A stretch of 5,816 bases of DNA from an uncultured Bacteroidales bacterium (GCA_937901455.1 CALDIA010000139.1:1-5816), one strand, 5' to 3'; counted from the stretch's first letter, positions 1 through 5,527 are shown. A program made the numbers and translations. Notes: generated by a model not told the origin, from the sequence alone.

Positions 1-784
1 CTTTCAAAGAATTTGCCTTGGAGGGCTCCGTGGTGGTCCACATGGCGAAGAAAGGACCGGATGCGTTTTCACTTATGAATTTCTCAAGCTTGTCGTACAT
101 CAGGTCTGGACTGTAGAACTGTCCTTCGTAACGGGCATAACTTTCAACATCGAGAGAGTCTAGACCTGCCGGCAGAGGTTCTCCCTGCATGACCTGGACA
201 TTCCCGGTCTTGACTATCTTGTCATTCTCCCACAGCTCGGAAGGATAGTAGGTGTGGGCGAGTGCCTGGCAGTTGAAGCCGTAGAAATAGTCGAATCCCA
301 TCTTGTTGGGTGTAGACTCGCTCTCAGGGAAGCCAAGCCCCCATTTGCCTACCATGGCCGTCTTATAGCCTGCTTCCTGCATCATTTTACCGATTGTCGG
401 AGTGCCTGCGAGCATGGGCTGCTGGCCCTGCATCGTCGGATCTTCGAACAATCCGTTCCAGCCTCGGTCATCAGTCGGGACATAGCGCTCCTGGTTGCCC
501 CTGATCTGGTTGTGCCCCATGTGCTTGCCAGTCAGGATGGAGCATCTCGATGGAGCAGAAAGAGGAGCGGCTGAATACATGTCCGTGAACAGGATCCCCT
601 GTGATGCGAGGGCGTCGATATTCGGAGTCTCTATCATCTCCTGGCCGTAGCACCCCAGATCCCCATAACCTAGGTCGTCAAAGAGCAGGAAAACTATGTT
701 AGGTTTCTGGGGAGCAGTCTTGTCAGCGCTGCAGCCGCACACTGCAGCGGCTCCTATGGCATAAAGCAATCTTCTGGTGTTCAT
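1..784 (-). CDS. Serine-type sulfatase lipoprotein, N-terminal 261 residues (cut by the window edge)
   Basis: This gene encodes a sulfatase of the alkaline-phosphatase superfamily (S1 type), which removes sulfate esters from glycans. Residues 1-18 form a lipoprotein signal ending VCGC, so Cys18 is the likely lipidation site and the enzyme would be periplasmic or on the outer membrane. PNIVFLLFDDLGYGDLG (28-44) carries the metal-binding Asp36-Asp37. SAPSRCSILTG (76-86) is the sulfatase signature with Ser76 as the residue converted to formylglycine, so activation would need an anaerobic radical-SAM maturase not present here. GYKTAMVGKWGLG is the second family signature. Family members are usually about 450-550 residues, so roughly half is missing beyond position 1. 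The gene is GC-richer than its neighbours. The reading frame near the window edge (positions about 1-35) does not show the expected PHxxLQ stretch. Substrate cannot be assigned. Confidence 0.93.
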   Translation of the reverse strand, partial: MNTRRLLYAIGAAAVCGCSADKTAPQKPNIVFLLFDDLGYGDLGCYGQEMIETPNIDALASQGILFTDMYSAAPLSAPSRCSILTGKHMGHNQIRGNQERYVPTDDRGWNGLFEDPTMQGQQPMLAGTPTIGKMMQEAGYKTAMVGKWGLGFPESESTPNKMGFDYFYGFNCQALAHTYYPSELWENDKIVKTGNVQVMQGEPLPAGLDSLDVESYARYEGQFYSPDLMYDKLEKFISENASGPFFAMWTTTEPSKANSLK

Positions 785-797
785 GGGAACTTAATTC

Positions 798-1184
798 TTA
801 AGGGTACTTTACGCAAATATCGGAATTTTCCATTAAATTTGAGAGTTTACAACTATTACTCGTTAATGAAATAACTTGACGGCAGGCTTTACCTTTGTAT
901 TCAATGTGTGCAGGGACTTCTGTATGTTGGTCGTTGAGGGTTAAGCTAAGCTGATTGCGCCTATGCTCAACGGCAATGCTTCTTCCTTGGTTGTCGACAA
1001 TCCTCAAATCGGAACTCACTTGGGCCGACTCGCAATCGAATGGGAATGGTCGTTTCTGGCGTATCACTTCATTGAGGAAAGCATACATGAAGACGCGCCC
1101 CATGCCGTGCTCGTCCTCGTGACGAAGAAGACGAGCAATAGTTGCCGTGTTGAATGTTTTCGATGCCATCACTTTTATTTGCAT
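798..1184 (-). CDS. Uncharacterised 128-residue protein, third gene of the FtsZ-like operon
   Basis: I do not recognise this protein. It is soluble-looking, with no signal peptide or membrane segment. The N-terminal part (residues 8-45, starting FNTATIARLLRHEDEHGMG) looks helical and basic/acidic mixed. Residues 50-110 look beta-rich. It overlaps the stop of the FtsZ-like gene by 10 bases, which argues for translational coupling. An alternative start at 1169 (beginning MASKTFNTATIA) would leave a 5-base gap instead. The last dozen residues (NLMENSDICVKYP) are encoded by DNA that also looks like the sulfatase upstream region, so the natural C-terminus may have been lost or replaced. Its operon position suggests it works with the FtsZ-like protein, but this is inference. 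Confidence 0.7.
   Translation of the reverse strand: MQIKVMASKTFNTATIARLLRHEDEHGMGRVFMYAFLNEVIRQKRPFPFDCESAQVSSDLRIVDNQGRSIAVEHRRNQLSLTLNDQHTEVPAHIEYKGKACRQVISLTSNSCKLSNLMENSDICVKYP
814..821 (-). promoter_or_regulatory. Possible -7 box for the sulfatase
   Basis: On the minus strand these bases read GATATTTG, one mismatch from the Bacteroidales -7 consensus TAnnTTTG, followed by C as is common in these promoters. It lies about 30 bases upstream of the sulfatase start and inside the 3' end of the 128-residue gene. No convincing TTTG -33 box was found at the expected spacing, so the call is tentative. Confidence 0.3.
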
Positions 1185-1837
1185 TTCAGTCTTTTGAAAA
1201 ACTCCATTATTCTCGAGGTTTTCTTTTTCTCTTGTTGTGGTCCCGTCATGGAACGGATTAGGCTTTTGGCTACTTCCGCCAACAAGTCATCACCCTTTGC
1301 GAAGGCTTGGTTTATGGGCAAGTCACTGTATTGTCGATTGATGAACTGGTTGTTGAGCAGAAAAATGGCGTCTGTTTCTTTTGTCAACTCTCGGACTCCT
1401 TCAAGCGCTTGCTGGAATCGGCGTTCGCCTTCTCGCTCGAAGGGTAAGGTGACTAAGGCAACGGTCGTGATGCCCATCTTTTTTGACTCGCGGGCGATTA
1501 TAGGCGCTGCACCCGTGCCGCATCCTCCTCCAAGACAGGTGACTACAAAGGTCATTGAAGGCTTGTCGTTGAATAATTTCTTTATCGCGTCTATGTTTTC
1601 TTCAGCCGCGAAGGTTGCCTTTTCGGGGTTGTTGCCACTTCCAAGTCCATCTGTGCCGAGTTGCAAAGTCGTGGTGGCTGCTGATTTCTCGAGCACCTTG
1701 GCATCCATGTCGCAGGCCACAAAGGAGATACTTTTCAGACTGCTTTGGCTCATGTGGTTGACGATATTGTTGCCGCCACAGCCAACGCCGATTACTTTAA
1801 TGGCTTGCTTTGTCGTTGATGTCGTTTTTTTGTTCAT
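1175..1837 (-). CDS. Short FtsZ/tubulin-like GTP-binding domain protein (220 residues, no T7 loop)
   Basis: The protein aligns by eye with the nucleotide-binding half of FtsZ. IKVIGVGCGGNNIVNHM (13-29) corresponds to the T1 region, LQLGTDGLGSGNNPEKA (58-74) to the T3 region, and LGGGCGTGAAP (102-112) to the tubulin signature GGGTGTG with Thr replaced by Cys106. LPFEREGERR (131-140) and LLNNQF follow as in FtsZ, and AFAKGDDLL (178-186) matches helix H7. The sequence then stops where FtsZ has the NxDFAD T7 loop, and the whole C-terminal activation domain is absent. Canonical FtsZ is over 300 residues. Instead there is a tail SRIMEFFKRLKCK (208-220) that could form a basic amphipathic, membrane-binding helix. 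I chose 1837 because it gives a normal FtsZ N-terminus and a 13-base gap after the upstream stop. A start at 1867 would overlap the upstream gene. GTP binding is likely; hydrolysis and polymerisation are doubtful. Confidence 0.88.
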   Translation of the reverse strand: MNKKTTSTTKQAIKVIGVGCGGNNIVNHMSQSSLKSISFVACDMDAKVLEKSAATTTLQLGTDGLGSGNNPEKATFAAEENIDAIKKLFNDKPSMTFVVTCLGGGCGTGAAPIIARESKKMGITTVALVTLPFEREGERRFQQALEGVRELTKETDAIFLLNNQFINRQYSDLPINQAFAKGDDLLAEVAKSLIRSMTGPQQEKKKTSRIMEFFKRLKCK

Positions 1838-1850
1838 GGTAATTGCGTCG

Positions 1851-2519
1851 TTATGAGATTTCAACATTCAGTTCGATATTGAAGTCGCGCACCCAAAGGA
1901 GGTCGAAAATGGCGAATTCCATGTGCTCGAAGAGGTCGTGGAAAGGATAGATAAGATGCATGACTTTCGTCGGTTCGCTGTCTAAGCCCTCGTTCCAATT
2001 GCCCGTTTCTTCACTCAAATAGAGCATCTGCTGTTCGGATTCAATTATTGGAGTGGAGGAATGATAGGTGTCGATATGGAATTGTCCGAAGCCATTACTG
2101 TACATAGGAATAAAGTCATCGATTGTTCCATTCAGTATGTCCCACATCCGTTTGGCGCGTTCGTCTTGGATGGGATGTAATGGCGGATAATCGTAGCCAA
2201 AGAAGCATTTGCCCTCCACTTCGATGGCCCCTGGCAATCCTGCTTTTGCCACCGACTCATAAAGCGCAATTGTGCGCTGGCGCATCTCTATCATCTGTTG
2301 CTTCATGGCCTCGTTGAAGCCGCTAAGCAGGTGCAAATAATAGTCGTCCATCACGAACATTTCGTTCAAGATGGTTTTCCTGATGCTTAAAAGGCTTTGG
2401 ATGGCTACTCTTCCTGTTTCCATGCCCCACATGCCTTTCTCGCTCTGCCGCTGGCAGTCGAGAATCATGTACTCCACCTTCCTGACGGGCTGTGAGTTAT
2501 AAATTTCTTGTATGGTCAT
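1851..2519 (-). CDS. Uncharacterised 222-residue protein, first gene of the FtsZ-like operon
   Basis: No family is recognised. The protein is cytoplasmic-looking, acidic, and rich in Met, Tyr, Trp and Phe. The first half (about residues 40-95) is predicted helical from its pattern of hydrophobic and charged residues. The middle has KCFFGYDYPPLHPIQ and the C-terminal third has LIYPFHDLFEHMEFAIFDLLWVR spread over about 187-210, another amphipathic stretch. It opens the operon: the FtsZ-like start lies 13 bases past its TAA. The upstream region carries a promoter-like TTTTCTTTGCAGCG, a palindrome at 2523-2539 and a copy of the repeat also found before the two 45-residue genes. It may be a partner or regulator of the FtsZ-like protein, by position only. 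Confidence 0.8.
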   Translation of the reverse strand: MTIQEIYNSQPVRKVEYMILDCQRQSEKGMWGMETGRVAIQSLLSIRKTILNEMFVMDDYYLHLLSGFNEAMKQQMIEMRQRTIALYESVAKAGLPGAIEVEGKCFFGYDYPPLHPIQDERAKRMWDILNGTIDDFIPMYSNGFGQFHIDTYHSSTPIIESEQQMLYLSEETGNWNEGLDSEPTKVMHLIYPFHDLFEHMEFAIFDLLWVRDFNIELNVEIS

Positions 2520-2522
2520 AAT

Positions 2523-2539
2523 GCGTTACGATTTAACGC
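2523..2539. promoter_or_regulatory. Perfect inverted repeat between promoter and start codon of the FtsZ-like operon
   Basis: GCGTTA and TAACGC form a perfect 6-base inverted repeat with a 5-base spacer. It sits immediately downstream of the proposed -7 box and 3 bases upstream of the ATG at 2519. That placement fits an operator over the transcription start or a small hairpin in the 5' leader that could mask the start. Which of these applies cannot be told from the sequence. Confidence 0.45.
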
Positions 2540-2615
2540 TGCAAAGAAAAAGAAAGCCTATGCCGAATTGAAGCACAGGGATAAAAGAAAGGCGAAAACT
2601 GAATTTTTTTTGAAA
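2536..2615 (-). repeat. Dispersed upstream repeat, copy 1 (palindrome plus -7-like box)
   Basis: This block is similar to 4152-4223 and, over a shorter stretch, to 5763-5802. Shared elements on the plus strand are CGCTGCAAAGAAAA (TTTTCTTTGCAGCG on the coding strand, a -7-like box at 2542-2550 with TT in place of TA), a palindrome with conserved GAATT in its loop (arms 2557-2563 and 2573-2579), and GAAAACTGAAT with TTTGAAA beyond it. In the minus-strand RNA the arms pair fully if a G-U wobble is allowed; in the plus strand the same position is an A-C mismatch. It lies upstream of the 222-residue gene and overlaps the region upstream of the divergent nuclease-like gene. Confidence 0.65.
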
Positions 2616-2620
2616 AGGTT

Positions 2621-2651
2621 TTTGTGAATCAAAAAAATATTCGTACTTTTG
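2621..2651 (+). promoter_or_regulatory. Consensus Bacteroidales promoter for the nuclease-like gene
   Basis: TTTG at 2621-2624 and TACTTTTG at 2644-2651 match the -33 and -7 elements recognised by the Bacteroidota primary sigma factor, with a 19-base spacer, which is the expected value. Transcription would start near 2657-2660, leaving a leader of about 20 bases before the ATG at 2677. Confidence 0.8.
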
Positions 2652-2676
2652 TGGTAAATAATAACCTAAAGGCAAT

Positions 2677-3822
2677 ATGTCAGAGGAAGAGATAGTATTC
2701 AAAGAAATTCTAATTAAGTTCTCGAAAATTCCAATTCCAGAAGACGAAACTACTTTTTTAGATTTATGTCACTATTCAGGTGAGCGGTTCGAAGAGATTT
2801 GTAGTCGAATATTGGAGTTTTATTTCCAGCCAAATAACAAGCATGGTTTTGGTAATCTTTGGTTTAGGTCATTATGCCAATTAATTGGAATTGAATGTAA
2901 TGACGAGTATGACATGAAAACAAGAACGGAAGAGTATACTTACGGTGCTGGAGAAAAAAGCAAGAAAATTGACATCGTTATAGAGACCCCTTCTGTGGTT
3001 ATAGCTATTGAAAACAAGATAGGAGCTATGCTATACAATCCGTTGGATGTATATAAGGAACATGTCGACAAGATTTATGAAAAGAAACAGGAAAGAAAAT
3101 TGGTTGTTCTTACAGCGCATATACTGTCAGGACAAGAGATAAGAAAAGCAGAACAGTATGGGTTTAAGATTATCAATTATTTACATTTGTTTAGGACTGT
3201 GAAGTCACTCATTGGGGATTATATGTATAAGGGAAATCAAAAATATCTAGTATACATGTTGGATTTTATTAGAACAGTAGAAAACAGAGCAAATATGGCA
3301 AAACAAAATGAGTTAGATAAGTTTTTCTATACCCATAAAGGGGATATTGAACAACTATTTGCGCAATTTAGCGAATGGAAAAGTAGGATTATGAATGAAC
3401 AAAAACCCATCATTAGTGATTTATACACTAAGATTCAACAGCTCACAGAAGATACTGCATGGTGGGTGTATCAAGGTTGGGACTTAGGAAGGTCGTTTAA
3501 GGACAAAACACCTTATCGTATTGGAATTGAATCCAATTTTGCTGAAACTTCAAACAATCCCATAGGCGAATACCATATTTATATTACAACGTGGAACTTG
3601 AATTGTTGGACACCATACGAAAGTGATATCCTGAAACGTTATCCAGGATATTATTTGGACAAAGGAGAGAAGAATTCTTCTAATCGTGTTTATTATCACA
3701 TGCCAGTGATTGAAAGGGCCCACTATGATAGCAATGAAAATTATTTTGAGGTGATTTTAAATCGATTGCAAGAATATTATCAATTCTTGAAAAGCCTATC
3801 TGAAAGAATAAGTACTGAATAA
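2677..3822 (+). CDS. PD-(D/E)XK nuclease superfamily protein, PDDEXK_4-like (381 residues)
   Basis: The N-terminal part shows the pattern of the PDDEXK_4 family: RFEEICSRILEFYFQP (37-52) followed by HGFGNLWFRSLCQLIG (56-71). The core nuclease motif is KIDIVIETPSVVIAIENKIGA spread over 97-117, giving Asp99, Glu112, Asn113 and Lys114, that is D-(13 residues)-ExK. All key residues are present, so an active metal-dependent endonuclease is plausible. The C-terminal third (about 255-381, with WWVYQGWDLG and repeated aromatic residues) is a second domain of unknown role. The gene is AT-rich, has its own consensus promoter, stands alone, and is divergent from the FtsZ-like operon. Members of this family are often found in accessory and defence regions. 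No methyltransferase partner is visible in the window, so it is not an obvious restriction enzyme. The DNA or RNA target is unknown. Confidence 0.88.
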   Translation: MSEEEIVFKEILIKFSKIPIPEDETTFLDLCHYSGERFEEICSRILEFYFQPNNKHGFGNLWFRSLCQLIGIECNDEYDMKTRTEEYTYGAGEKSKKIDIVIETPSVVIAIENKIGAMLYNPLDVYKEHVDKIYEKKQERKLVVLTAHILSGQEIRKAEQYGFKIINYLHLFRTVKSLIGDYMYKGNQKYLVYMLDFIRTVENRANMAKQNELDKFFYTHKGDIEQLFAQFSEWKSRIMNEQKPIISDLYTKIQQLTEDTAWWVYQGWDLGRSFKDKTPYRIGIESNFAETSNNPIGEYHIYITTWNLNCWTPYESDILKRYPGYYLDKGEKNSSNRVYYHMPVIERAHYDSNENYFEVILNRLQEYYQFLKSLSERISTE

Positions 3823-3876
3823 GCTATCGAATGTCAGTTTCTTTTTAGCTCAAAGAGATGTATAGATTGTACGGCT

Positions 3877-3912
3877 AAAAAAAGAGACCGGCTTTTTTCT
3901 TTTGCCGGTCTC
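3877..3912 (-). terminator. Intrinsic terminator of the first 45-residue gene
   Basis: On the minus strand a perfect 9-bp stem GAGACCGGC/GCCGGTCTC with an 11-base A-rich loop is followed by seven T residues (plus-strand A run 3877-3883). It begins 7 bases after the TAA of the 45-residue gene. It also lies between that gene and the convergent nuclease-like gene ending at 3822, but has no T run in the plus direction. Confidence 0.9.
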
Positions 3913-3919
3913 AATCGGC

Positions 3920-4057
3920 TTACTTTTTAGGCACAAAGGCGTAGATTTTTCCGCTAATGATTTTTGCATCACCGCCTAACAATCTCGCAGCGTTCACCAG
4001 TTCATTCGGAGAATTGTAAGTTTGAACGTTTCCGTTCGGGAAATTTAATTGGTACAT
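3920..4057 (-). CDS. Small 45-residue protein, paralogue A
   Basis: The frame opens MYQLNFPNGNVQTYNS and ends YAFVPKK, with AARLLGG in the middle (23-29). It is paralogous to the gene at 5528-5665: same length, 36 of 45 residues identical by hand count. Of the codons that differ, 11 are synonymous and 9 change the residue, which strongly supports real translation under purifying selection. There is no signal peptide, membrane segment or Cys/His pair. The pattern of an N-terminal beta-like segment, a short helix around AARLLGG and a C-terminal beta-like strand suggests a tiny compact fold. The gene has a leader of roughly 90-100 bases with a hairpin and is followed at once by an intrinsic terminator, so it is a monocistronic unit. 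Function unknown. Confidence 0.82.
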   Translation of the reverse strand: MYQLNFPNGNVQTYNSPNELVNAARLLGGDAKIISGKIYAFVPKK

Positions 4058-4119
4058 AGTGATTTGTTTTTAAGGTTTGCTTCCGCTATCGGGTTTCCGC
4101 ATTTCCGCCGTGTTTGCAT

Positions 4120-4147
4120 AAAAAGGGAGAGCACGGAATCCCTTTTT
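4120..4147 (-). promoter_or_regulatory. Terminator-like hairpin in the leader of the first 45-residue gene
   Basis: AAAAAGGGA and TCCCTTTTT form a perfect 9-bp stem with a 10-base loop, and the 3' arm ends in a T run in the direction of transcription. It lies between the proposed promoter and the start codon at 4057, so it could act as an attenuator. The loop sequence CCGTG can alternatively pair with CACGG just downstream, which would compete with the stem. The equivalent hairpin at 5728-5753 is kept in the second module. Confidence 0.5.
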
Positions 4148-4151
4148 CTTC

Positions 4152-4223
4152 ACGCTGCAAAGAAAACAAAAGCCTGTGCAGAATTGAGGCACAGGCGTGT
4201 GAAAAACTGAATAATCTTTGAAA
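4152..4223 (-). repeat. Dispersed upstream repeat, copy 2 (palindrome, -7-like box; possible terminator of the 264-residue gene)
   Basis: In coding direction a perfect 8-bp palindrome GCCTGTGC/GCACAGGC (4172-4196, 9-base centre) is followed by TTTTGTTTTCTTTGCAGCG. The hairpin and T-rich tail come 28 bases after the stop of the 264-residue gene, so they could serve as its intrinsic terminator. The TTTTCTTTG at 4158-4166 resembles a -7 box for the downstream 45-residue gene. Both roles can coexist. The same arrangement precedes the 222-residue gene, where no upstream minus-strand gene exists to terminate. Confidence 0.6.
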
Positions 4224-5018
4224 TTATAGATTGTAAATGCTTTTCAAAAAAGCTCTGTAATGCCACATTACACCTTCATATATTTCATTTGGACTTTTTC
4301 TGTCGCTTGGATGATATGAACAGAAAATTAGAGTTCCTGTTGGTATGTGAAAACTGACTTGTTCATGTCCCTTTACGCTAACAACTTCCTTTTTTGGAAA
4401 TAGTTTCATATTAAGGACTGTACCATATATATGATGATTTGTGCAAACTATCATATTAGGTTTCATAATCTCAATTTCTCGTTCCAATAAGTCCTTGTAG
4501 TTGTTTAGATGTTCTACTAGCACTTTATTGTCAAGTTTGCCACCACCAGGTTGTTTTTTGCACTCGACTAATGCAAAGGGTTGGCTGTTGAAAAACGCCT
4601 TGACTTCTTCAATATGCATTGCCACCTCATTATACCACCAAGCATTGTCATCGTCTGCTGTCGCTTTAGATACCCCCCAAAAGAGATAGGCGAGGTTTTT
4701 GAAAAACTTGTTGTCAAGATTTCTGTTCTTTGCTTTTGTTTCTTTGGCTTTAGGTTTGTCCCACTCGGCATCTTTGAGCCAATATCGAATGTCTTCATCC
4801 CATTTTTCTTTGCCTTCTTGATTCTGGTCTTTCAGCAAAAACATGACTCGTTTTGACGACTCATTCCATTTTTTTAATATTTCATCATCTGATAACTCGT
4901 TTTTATACAAAATCCCGTCTTTTGTAAAGCAAGTTTTTTCTCCATTTGTTTTCTCCATTCGTTCATACCATCTGCCGAAGAGAAACTCAAGTTCATAATT
5001 GATATTGCTGTTCATCAT
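4224..5018 (-). CDS. Uncharacterised 264-residue protein with faint uracil-DNA-glycosylase-like motifs
   Basis: No family is firmly recognised. The order of short motifs recalls the uracil-DNA glycosylase superfamily: a hydrophobic strand ending in polar residues RVMFLLKDQN (57-66), where UDGs have a catalytic Asp/Asn-type loop; a strand after a long helix, KPNMIVCTNHHIYGTVL (186-202); and LIFCSYHPSDR (230-240) near the C-terminus, where UDGs have HPS. Between them is a Lys-rich, low-complexity segment (about 82-105) and AWWYNEVAMHIEEVK (126-140). There is no signal peptide or membrane segment. It is AT-rich. It starts 28 bases after the zinc-ribbon gene, with no terminator between, so the two are probably co-transcribed. 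The start has two adjacent Met codons. The glycosylase idea is a weak resemblance; an unrelated Rossmann-like hydrolase is also possible. Confidence 0.72.
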   Translation of the reverse strand: MMNSNINYELEFLFGRWYERMEKTNGEKTCFTKDGILYKNELSDDEILKKWNESSKRVMFLLKDQNQEGKEKWDEDIRYWLKDAEWDKPKAKETKAKNRNLDNKFFKNLAYLFWGVSKATADDDNAWWYNEVAMHIEEVKAFFNSQPFALVECKKQPGGGKLDNKVLVEHLNNYKDLLEREIEIMKPNMIVCTNHHIYGTVLNMKLFPKKEVVSVKGHEQVSFHIPTGTLIFCSYHPSDRKSPNEIYEGVMWHYRAFLKSIYNL

Positions 5019-5046
5019 TGTATATGTTTTTGAAATTAAATCCCAT

Positions 5047-5391
5047 TTAGTTCATCTTATTCCACTGATGATACCCACCCGAAGGGCAGTCGAACACACT
5101 CGGAGATTTTGAGCCATACAACAGAATGCCACATTTCCAACATTGATAGACATCGGTGCCTATCGGACATAAATCTTGCCAATTGTGGTAGCCTCCAGCA
5201 GCGCATCCAAAAGTTGATGGGGTATTATTGCTTTCAAGGAGGAGGCCACATTTCTTGCATCGATAGTTTTCGCTACCAACCTCGCCAAGGTCGTTCCAAT
5301 CGTGGTAGGTTCCAGCCCGACAATTGAACGAATTGGGCTGTCGCTCTGTCTTAATCAGAACGCCACATTTCTTGCATTGGTAGTTTTTCAT
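5047..5391 (-). CDS. Triple zinc-ribbon protein made of three 39-residue repeats (114 residues)
   Basis: The protein is three tandem copies of one unit with an exact 39-residue period: Y-x-C-x2-C-G-x-L, then about ten residues, P-[NS]-x-F-x-C-x5-H-x-W. Putative zinc ligands are Cys6, Cys9, Cys24, His30; Cys45, Cys48, Cys63, His69; and Cys84, Cys87, Cys102, His108. Nothing else is present, so it is likely a small nucleic-acid- or protein-binding adaptor. I chose the start at 5391, which precedes repeat 1 by two residues. The frame stays open upstream to 5562, but that extension runs through the promoter at 5448-5477 and the terminator and 3' end of the next module. A start at 5460 would add a hydrophobic stretch but lies upstream of the inferred transcription start. 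It leads the unit with the 264-residue gene. Confidence 0.82.
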   Translation of the reverse strand: MKNYQCKKCGVLIKTERQPNSFNCRAGTYHDWNDLGEVGSENYRCKKCGLLLESNNTPSTFGCAAGGYHNWQDLCPIGTDVYQCWKCGILLYGSKSPSVFDCPSGGYHQWNKMN

Positions 5392-5447
5392 GGGCGGCCA
5401 GCTTGGATTTTGAACGAGTAGGCACAATGCCAAGATGATATTTGCGG

Positions 5448-5477
5448 CAAAGGTAAACATATTTCTTTGATTACAAC
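5448..5477 (-). promoter_or_regulatory. Promoter of the zinc-ribbon/264-residue unit
   Basis: On the minus strand TACCTTTG (5455 to 5448) matches TAnnTTTG exactly and is followed by C. GTTG (5477 to 5474) lies 18 bases upstream as a near-consensus -33 box. The expected transcription start near 5440 gives a leader of about 50 bases to the ATG at 5391. This promoter begins just beyond the terminator at 5487-5520, so the two units are separated. Confidence 0.7.
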
Positions 5478-5486
5478 GGTTTTGTG

Positions 5487-5520
5487 AAAAAGAGACCGGC
5501 TTTTTTCTTGAGTCGGTCTC
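5487..5520 (-). terminator. Intrinsic terminator of the second 45-residue gene
   Basis: In coding direction GAGACCGAC and GCCGGTCTC form a 9-bp stem with one internal A-C mismatch, followed by five T residues. It is homologous to the terminator at 3877-3912 and starts 7 bases after the stop codon of the 45-residue gene. Confidence 0.82.
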
Positions 5521-5527
5521 TATCGAC

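Larger units (their letters stand above)
3877..4196 (-). repeat. Small-protein module, copy A of a direct repeat of about 320 bp
   Basis: This region is similar along its whole length to 5487-5802 and in the same orientation. In coding order both copies contain the GCCTGTGC/GCACAGGC palindrome, a T-rich promoter-like stretch, a leader hairpin with AAAAGGG and CCCTTTT arms, GCGGAA motifs, a 45-codon ORF and an intrinsic terminator. The copies have drifted, with small indels in the leader, so the duplication is not recent. Confidence 0.88.

Noticed and set aside
254..574. 106-codon plus-strand frame
   Set aside because: It is antisense to well-conserved sulfatase motifs and has no features of its own.
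788..800. CTTAA/TTAAG inverted repeat before the sulfatase start
   Set aside because: The stem is only 5 bp of A/T-rich pairing with no T run, so it is not a convincing terminator for the FtsZ-like operon.
963..1856. 297-codon open frame on the plus strand
   Set aside because: It is antisense to the FtsZ-like gene and the 128-residue gene. The minus-strand frames match conserved motifs and form an operon, while this translation has no recognisable domain and odd Ser/Pro-rich composition.
3823..3876. Possible terminator after the nuclease-like gene
   Set aside because: Only a distant AGCTA/TAGCT pair is visible. The strong hairpin at 3877-3912 has its T run in the minus direction only.
4501..4856. 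Several short open frames on both strands inside the 264-residue gene
   Set aside because: They are short overlaps in other frames with no motif, promoter or spacing to support them.
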